From contig SYMW01000290.1 in NCBI GenBank assembly GCA_005805305.1, forward strand, positions 1 to 36,215: 36,215 bases of DNA, in the 5' to 3' direction. Position numbers and translations under genes: made by a program. The stretch is from Verrucomicrobiales bacterium. Lineage in GTDB: Bacteria; Verrucomicrobiota; Verrucomicrobiia; Limisphaerales; F1-80-MAGS106. Shown here one piece after another: positions 31,984 through 36,215 of this stretch. Each line of letters opens with the position of its first letter. Position 1 is the stretch's first letter. The notes under the pieces were generated by a model. That model ran no database searches. It had not been told where the DNA came from and saw only the letters and a program-made list of their open reading frames with translations.

Positions 31984-32225
31984 GCGCACCGGATTGCAGG
32001 CCGACTACGCCTTGCGCCTGGCTCGTTACGGGAAGCAGCAGCAAATCGAACGCGACGGGGGACCGCTGGCAAAGCTGCAGCCGGCGATGGCGTAAATCGT
32101 GAACAAAACGACCATCATGCACAGCCCGATTCAATGCAGGGAAATCCTCGGGCGTGAAACCTCGAAGGTACTCGTAATGCTCTTGTTGCTGGGGATGGTT
32201 GGTTGCGACGTGTTCGCTCAAGCCG

Positions 32226-32248
32226 AAAAAGTTCTGACTCCTGAGAAC
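32226..32248 (-). terminator. Short hairpin terminator behind the tRNA remnant
   Basis: On the minus strand GTTCT-CAGGAGTC-AGAAC is followed by TTTTT. It lies about 20 bp past the CCA end of the tRNA remnant, where a tRNA terminator is expected. The stem is only 5 bp, so the call is moderate. Confidence 0.45.
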
Positions 32249-32266
32249 GATTGAAGCTAAATGAGA

Positions 32267-32294
32267 TGGTGCGCGATACAGGGTTCGAACCTGT
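32267..32294 (-). other. tRNA 3'-end remnant, probable integration (att) site
   Basis: Read on the minus strand, this is a complete T-arm (ACAGG-TTCGAAC-CCTGT), the 3' acceptor strand ATCGCGC, discriminator A and CCA. Upstream on that strand no variable loop, anticodon arm, D-arm or matching GCGCGAT 5' acceptor strand can be found, so this is not a whole tRNA gene. A 3' tRNA end without its 5' half is what is left where an integrative element has recombined into a tRNA gene. tRNA identity cannot be given. Confidence 0.75.
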
Positions 32295-33011
32295 TTTAAG
32301 GGGGTCTATTTCTTGCATCATAGTGCCTGTCTGTGCGGTTGGCTGCACATACATGTGCATGAAATATGCAGTGTTTGCAAGAGGTAATGCGCATCTATGT
32401 GCAGCGATAGGAAGAAAATCTTGTGCGGGACTGTACGAGAGTCTGCTGTTGTGCGGTAACTGTGCGGGAGTCGAAATCTGTGCGAAACTGTGCGGCGAGT
32501 TCGCCCACACGCCAGCGCCGGACGGTGGCGATGGTGACGACGTGGTTCGTCAGTTGGAACGTCGTGGCGGCCTTTGCCGTCTTCGTTACTGGCTTCTGTG
32601 GAAGTGCGTCAGGCCGGACGTTGTGCCACGGCGCGGGTTCGCGGTGCCCACCGTGCTTGTGGGGGTGGTGGACGAACCGTCAACGGCTGTCAACGACAGT
32701 CCACGGCAGGTCGTCCGTCATGCCGAACGTTGCCCGTCGTTATTTGGCCAGCAAGGAAAGCATTCTTTTTTTCCATGGCCCCGACCATGGGGCGAAGGCG
32801 GTCCCCCCTTTTGGGGTGGGGCTGTTTATAGATACCCCCTGTGCAAGAATTTGGAAAAAGTCCGCATGCTGGATCATGGGGCATCATGCCTTAAAATGCT
32901 TCCGCAACATTTCCAGACCTTCACCATGACGGGACTTGAACAGGAGGTTTCAGCATTGCGTCTACCACCCCGGACGGGTAGCTGGTCTTTGCTCCGCGAC
33001 TCCAATTTCCC
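32295..33011. other. Low-coding segment after the att remnant
   Basis: About 700 bp hold no credible gene; the long ORF from 32251 has composition unlike a protein (repeated Cys, and its first codons run through the tRNA remnant). It contains a cluster of TGTGCGG words (listed separately), a CCCCTTTTGGGG hairpin near 32805 and a short AT-rich part near 32825-32910. It may be the decayed arm of an integrated element. Confidence 0.5.
32332..32495 (+). repeat. Cluster of TGTGCGG short repeats
   Basis: TGTGCGG occurs exactly at 32332, 32422, 32450, 32461 and 32489, and TGTGCGA at 32479, all in the same orientation within 165 bp; TGTGCA words also lie nearby. Such clustering next to an att core resembles arm-type integrase binding sites, but no protein is shown to bind here. 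Confidence 0.6.
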
Positions 33012-33441
33012 ATGAATCGAATTCTCATCCTTGTGATCGCGCTTCTTTCATTTCGTTCGTTGGCCGCCGTGACTTCAGACCTGTCGATTCGAGCTTGTGC
33101 CCAAGATCACGCTGCGTGGTGAGATTGGGACAGTGCAGAAGCTGGGATGGCGTTCGTCGCTCAGGGAGGGAGCCCAGTGGCAGGTGTTGACGAACGTGAC
33201 GCTGGGTGCCGAGGGGACGGTAGTTGTGGACTTGGCAGCGAGCTCAACAATGAGATTTTACCGCGTGTCGACTTCAGTATCGACCTCCTCGGAAATCTCC
33301 TTCGTGACGGTTGGGGATGCGGGGAACGCAGCGGACACGACGATGTATGGGGCGGTGGGTTATACGTTCCAGATACAGAAGTTCGAGTTCACGAATGCGG
33401 AGTATGTGGAGTTTTTGAACGCGGCGTCCTGGCACCAGTAA
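33012..33441 (+). pseudogene. Truncated, frameshifted formylglycine-generating-enzyme-like (SUMF1) gene
   Basis: ATG 33012 opens a good signal peptide (NRILILVIALLSFRSLAAV), but its frame hits a stop near 33117. The mature part continues in another frame (KITLRGEIGTVQKLGWRSS), so a frameshift lies near 33070-33110. Then comes WQVLTNVTLGAEGTVVVDL and the segment FVTVGDAGNAADTTMYGAVG, YTFQIQKFEFTNAEYVEFLN, which matches the N-terminal end of the SUMF1/formylglycine-generating-enzyme-like proteins of PVC bacteria. The gene is cut off after LNAA, giving SWHQ and a stop; the catalytic C-terminal domain is missing. The cut lies where the unrecognised minus-strand ORF begins to share sequence, so a rearrangement joined the two. 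It is very unlikely to give a working protein. Confidence 0.75.
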
Positions 33442-35086
33442 TGACCTCCCAGATGTCCACGCACTTTTCCTTTGATGAAAGCTTTTCGTTCAGGATTTGC
33501 TTGATCTGGTTCAACTCGTCCTTGGCCCGGACGGTATCGGCCTTGGTGACGATGACGTCGCCAAACACGTCACAAGCTTTCTGAAACTCGATGTCGGTGA
33601 AAGACAGCCCGGAAAAGTTCCTCCGGAAATAGGGGTCAGTCAGGGATTTACGAAGCGCACGTGCTGATCGCGTCAGCAAGGAGAGCGGCTGGTTCCAGTT
33701 TTCATCCGGGGCGGTTGCAGTGAGGTCCGGGGGGGCGATCCGGTTGTAAACGGCGCGTGGTGTGATGCGCGCATCAAGGGCTTGGCCCAGGCGGCGTTCC
33801 ACCTCGTCGAGGACTACCTTGACCTTGTCTTCTGGCACAGCGTGCCCCTGCCCAAGCTGACGATACATTTCATCCAAGTCCTTCCGAATCTGCGCCGCAC
33901 GGCTGGTGATGAAGTCCTTGATGCTTTTGCCACCCAGTGCCCCGCGCAGTGCCTTCTGCCCCTCCTCATTCTTGGATTTGAGTTCCCTTTCGAGCAGACC
34001 CTTGGCCGCTTCCGGCAACCAACGGTTGCCCTGGCTCAAGGGATAGGCGAGCAGTTCCATCACATCTGTGACCTTGCGGCATTTCTCGATGGCCTTGTCC
34101 GCTGCGTCATCCAACACCTGGAGAGTGAACGACTGCTTTTGCTTGAGGGCACCAATGGTTCGCTCGGACTGCTGCCCGAGCAACGTCGCCTTGACCGGTA
34201 TGGTGAGCGGTTTGATGCGACTTGCTTCGTCCACGGTCACCAACCAGCCCCTGGCATAAACCTGCTGGAAGATCTGGCCGAGCGGATCGAGGGCTGTCTT
34301 CCCTGCATCCCAATGGACAACTTTCTCGCCATTCGCGTCACTCAATATCTCGCCGGTCACCGGGTCCACTGTGGGGCCCGGACCATCCGCAGCGTTGAGT
34401 GCGCGGCAAGCCTGGGCAAATTCCTCCCAAAGCCGCGCTGCCTCCGCATCGCCCTTCGCCGGGACCAGGTGCGGTATCTGGACTGTGGCGTCACTCAGAG
34501 GAGCTGAGCTGCTAAAGACGTGCTGAAACCACTGCCGCCAGACATCGCGCATCGCGTCGTCCGGATGGAACACGAAGTTCAGGCTGCCAACAGAAAACGA
34601 GTCATGCCCCGCGTCGCCCACCGATCCGATGCTCATGACCGTCTGACCAGTGGTCGAGTCGTGGGCCTGAACGACCGTCGGCGGCAGATTCATCCTCTTG
34701 AAGTCGGGACCAAATAGTTCCGCCATCGGCAGAACATGCACATTCAGTGTCTTCTCGATCCCATCGATCGACTTCCGCAACATGTAGATGGAGCGAAGGT
34801 GCGCCTCCCGAGTCGGACCGGCCGCGAACAAGACGAGGACCATGTGGATTTGGATTTTAGGGGCGGAGCGCAGAAGTTCATCGAGCCACGTAATCGTCTC
34901 ATCATCGACTCCCACGAGCAGGCCGCTGATCAGGTCCGCACCCGTGAAGAGCTGCCGCCCGGGTGGATGGTCGGCGTAGGCAGCCAGGCCAGCATGAACA
35001 CGCGACTCAGGCCAAATGAAAGCCGGTTTGACGGAGAGCTTTGGCACACTGCTCTGAGAGCCCCCGAAAATCTCCTTACCGTTCAT
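33389..35086 (-). CDS. Unrecognised 565-codon protein, possibly a fragment at both ends
   Basis: I do not recognise this protein. It is soluble and reads as a real protein with balanced composition, in two parts. The first (about residues 1-220) has alternating hydrophobic strands and helices (GADLISGLLVGVDDETITW, KIQIHMVLVLFAAGP, GQTVMSIGSVGDAGHDSFSV, LNFVFHPDDAMRDVWRQWF). The second is mostly helical and charged (SERTIGALKQKQSFTLQVLD, DDAADKAIEKCRKVTDVMEL, SKNEEGQKALRGALGGKSIK, VRAKDELNQIKQILNEKLSS). No signal peptide or membrane segment is present. The last 15 or so residues (GARTPRSKTPHTPHS) are antisense to the broken SUMF1 gene, so the native C-terminus is lost. The frame stays open upstream of ATG 35086, so the N-terminus may be cut as well. 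The ATG overlaps the stop of the secreted-protein ORF. Confidence 0.7.
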   Translation of the reverse strand: MNGKEIFGGSQSSVPKLSVKPAFIWPESRVHAGLAAYADHPPGRQLFTGADLISGLLVGVDDETITWLDELLRSAPKIQIHMVLVLFAAGPTREAHLRSIYMLRKSIDGIEKTLNVHVLPMAELFGPDFKRMNLPPTVVQAHDSTTGQTVMSIGSVGDAGHDSFSVGSLNFVFHPDDAMRDVWRQWFQHVFSSSAPLSDATVQIPHLVPAKGDAEAARLWEEFAQACRALNAADGPGPTVDPVTGEILSDANGEKVVHWDAGKTALDPLGQIFQQVYARGWLVTVDEASRIKPLTIPVKATLLGQQSERTIGALKQKQSFTLQVLDDAADKAIEKCRKVTDVMELLAYPLSQGNRWLPEAAKGLLERELKSKNEEGQKALRGALGGKSIKDFITSRAAQIRKDLDEMYRQLGQGHAVPEDKVKVVLDEVERRLGQALDARITPRAVYNRIAPPDLTATAPDENWNQPLSLLTRSARALRKSLTDPYFRRNFSGLSFTDIEFQKACDVFGDVIVTKADTVRAKDELNQIKQILNEKLSSKEKCVDIWEVITGARTPRSKTPHTPHS

Positions 35087-35592
35087 ACTCCAGCCTTTGG
35101 TGCATGCCGGAACGTAGGCCGGGGCAAGGCAGTGTTGAAAACTCCTGACAACATCATGTCGTAGAGTGCCGCCCCTCCTTCTTTGATGTCGTCAAAGTCC
35201 ACGATGAGGGTGAAGTCATTGGCGGCACTCGGTTGCTGAACGATGGCAACCCGGCCTCGCCCTGAAACCTCTGTGATTGCCACGCCTCCGGTGGGGAACA
35301 CTGCTGAGACGTCTAACGGCTCCAAATCAATCGGGGCGTCAGTAGGGCCAATTTCAGCAATGTCGTTTAGCCAAATCGGCGTCCAAGGATAGCCGTTAAT
35401 GAGGGTCGGACAGCCGCAGTCATGCAACCCAGGACGCGCGAAGAGCAGGTGATGCCAGTAAAGACTGTCGCGGCGCACAACCAACTGGCTATGGGCATCA
35501 ATCTGCGCTCGGACTTTGAATGAGGCGGCGGAGGTGAACGGCGACAACATCAATGATGTCATGAGAATTGTGAGAGTAACGAGTGATTTCAT
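35083..35592 (-). CDS. Secreted hypothetical protein (PVC-type surface/periplasmic, end probably altered)
   Basis: A signal peptide (MKSLVTLTILMTSLMLSPFTSAA) follows ATG 35592; the ORF track begins 29 codons earlier, but that stretch (KRHLSKRTNTVRRQSQSHF) is unlikely. The mature part SFKVRAQIDAHSQLVVRRDS then LYWHHLLFARPGLHDCG, NGYPWTPIW, GGVAITEVSGRGRVAIVQQP and FTLIVDFDDIKEGGAALYDM resembles small secreted proteins seen often in planctomycetes and verrucomicrobia, with no known function. In that type the chain usually ends just after the last beta-strand; here an extra NTALPRPTFRHAPKAGV leads into the ATGA overlap with the next ORF. The extra tail suggests that the end comes from joined foreign sequence. 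Role unknown. Confidence 0.65.
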   Translation of the reverse strand: MKSLVTLTILMTSLMLSPFTSAASFKVRAQIDAHSQLVVRRDSLYWHHLLFARPGLHDCGCPTLINGYPWTPIWLNDIAEIGPTDAPIDLEPLDVSAVFPTGGVAITEVSGRGRVAIVQQPSAANDFTLIVDFDDIKEGGAALYDMMLSGVFNTALPRPTFRHAPKAGV

Positions 35593-35679
35593 TTTCAGAT
35601 TGTTTTTGGGAGTTTGAAAGTGGGATTGCGATTGGCGACGGACAGTGTTTGTTCGTTTTGACAGGTGACGTTTAGTCAT

Positions 35680-36215
35680 AACAGCGATCCACGGAACAGA
35701 AGGGGCGCGAACCTAACGCACCCTCCTCAGAGGCACCGCGAAGCGCCCATGCAAAGAAGTAACATCAAGCCGCGCCCGATTGGGCGCGTGCTCGACGCGG
35801 TCTCTTTGCATTTGAAAATTCGCGGTTTTCTGAGAAGACCCGCAGCCGAAGCTACGCAAATTGAATTTTCTTCGTTTCTGTTACATAGAAAGTATCTGAA
35901 CCTTGTTAAACCGGAGTTTGCTCGATTACAAGTGCCATGCACACCCCTCCTCAGGGCAGAACCCTCCTTAAAGCTGGATGGAAACGGTTGGAATTAAAAT
36001 GTCAGAATAAGTCCTTCCAGTTTGCGTTTGGGCTTTGGCTCAATAAGCTCTGCTCCACGCCATGCTCTGGATTACCCAATGCCAAGAAGAGTTGTACCCC
36101 GGCACACTATTGCTCTGGGCCGTTCCGAATTGCCAGCGTTCGAACCGAAAATGATACGTCTCGAATCCATTAGACCTGGCGTGGCGTTGCAAGGGCTTGA
36201 ACCGAACGTGGTTAG
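35680..36215. other. Right-end segment without a convincing gene
   Basis: Only short ORFs of unlikely composition lie here (the longest, 110 codons from 35665, is not protein-like). The stretch has lower GC than the core of the window and a nested palindrome at 35749-35811 (listed separately). I see no tRNA, integrase or promoter that I could defend. Confidence 0.5.
35749..35811. repeat. Nested palindrome (cruciform-type)
   Basis: An outer 9-bp inverted repeat ATGCAAAGA/TCTTTGCAT (35749-35757 and 35803-35811) encloses, with nearly equal spacers of 13 and 14 bp, a perfect inner hairpin CGCGCCC-GATT-GGGCGCG (35771-35788). The spacers also share TCAAGC/TCGAGC in mirrored positions. It could be an element end, a recombination site or a structured RNA. 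Confidence 0.6.

Noticed and set aside
31841-32221. 126-codon minus-strand ORF
   Set aside because: It overlaps the end of the secreted jelly-roll gene in antisense and has no recognisable family features; its far end overlaps no signal for expression.
32251-33015. 254-codon plus-strand ORF
   Set aside because: Its first codons (VRDTGFEPV) are the antisense of a tRNA 3' end, a common false gene, and the rest is Cys-rich and unlike a protein.
36139-36147. Second GTTCGAACC as a possible other att copy
   Set aside because: Only the self-complementary 8-9 bp core matches; no T-stem or acceptor strand surrounds it.
35706-36215. Integron cassette (attC-like) reading of CCTAAC and the terminal GTTAG
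   Set aside because: Spacing and inner boxes do not fit an attC site and no cassette-like gene lies between them.
1-36215. CRISPR array or intact transposase/integrase gene
   Set aside because: No regular direct repeats with spacers and no ORF with recombinase or transposase motifs were found on either strand.

Overview
The window looks like a chromosomal segment of a Verrucomicrobiota bacterium, probably near the Pedosphaera/Limisphaerales group. The reasons are two loci of PVC-type proteins (beta-propeller 'dehydrogenase' plus HEAT plus one c-type heme domain), a secreted sulfatase, Tat-exported Gfo/Idh/MocA and amidohydrolase proteins, a phosphoenolpyruvate-hydrolase-family protein, hopanoid-type isoprenoid enzymes and a high-GC, dense layout. 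This is inferred from protein families; no rRNA is present.

Left part (1-15.2 kb). A sigma-54 activator missing its N-terminus and a small membrane protein lead into a tight plus-strand run: an HpnD-like squalene/phytoene synthase, an EboD-like sugar-phosphate cyclase, an EboF-like alkaline-phosphatase-superfamily protein and a class V PLP enzyme. Neighbouring genes overlap or are close (ATGA overlap between the last two). The run resembles a partial, rearranged ebo locus lacking eboA, eboB, eboC and eboE, with a prenyl-synthase and a PLP enzyme as new partners. A sulfatase, a family 2 glycosyltransferase coupled to a flippase, a convergent Nudix protein, a small EamA-like membrane protein coupled to a PaaK-like AMP ligase, an MFS exporter and a convergent galE follow.

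Middle part (15.5-31.1 kb). A minus-strand operon encodes a PEP-hydrolase-family protein, a PVC propeller protein and a separate heme c/HEAT protein. Divergent from it lie a Tat-exported oxidoreductase with a strong terminator, apbE and a giant fused propeller-HEAT-heme c protein. A 1-Cys peroxiredoxin, a Tat-exported amidohydrolase and a DCC-protein/squalene-hopene-cyclase pair follow. The SHC and the HpnD-like enzyme could belong to one hopanoid or triterpene pathway.

Three copies (about 161 bp, estimated 70-75% identical by eye) of a dispersed element with imperfect terminal inverted repeats sit tightly against gene ends: just after the PLP-enzyme stop, 12 bp upstream of the galE start, and covering the peroxiredoxin stop codon.

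Right part (32.27-36.2 kb) is different. It starts at the 3' end of a tRNA (T-arm, acceptor strand, CCA) with no 5' half and with a terminator behind it, as expected of an integration site. Next come a 165-bp cluster of TGTGCGG words, low-coding DNA, a truncated and frameshifted formylglycine-generating-enzyme-like gene, an unrecognised 565-codon ORF that meets it head to head, a secreted hypothetical protein, and about 500 bp holding a nested palindrome but no convincing gene. I read this as a decayed mobile-element or rearrangement zone.
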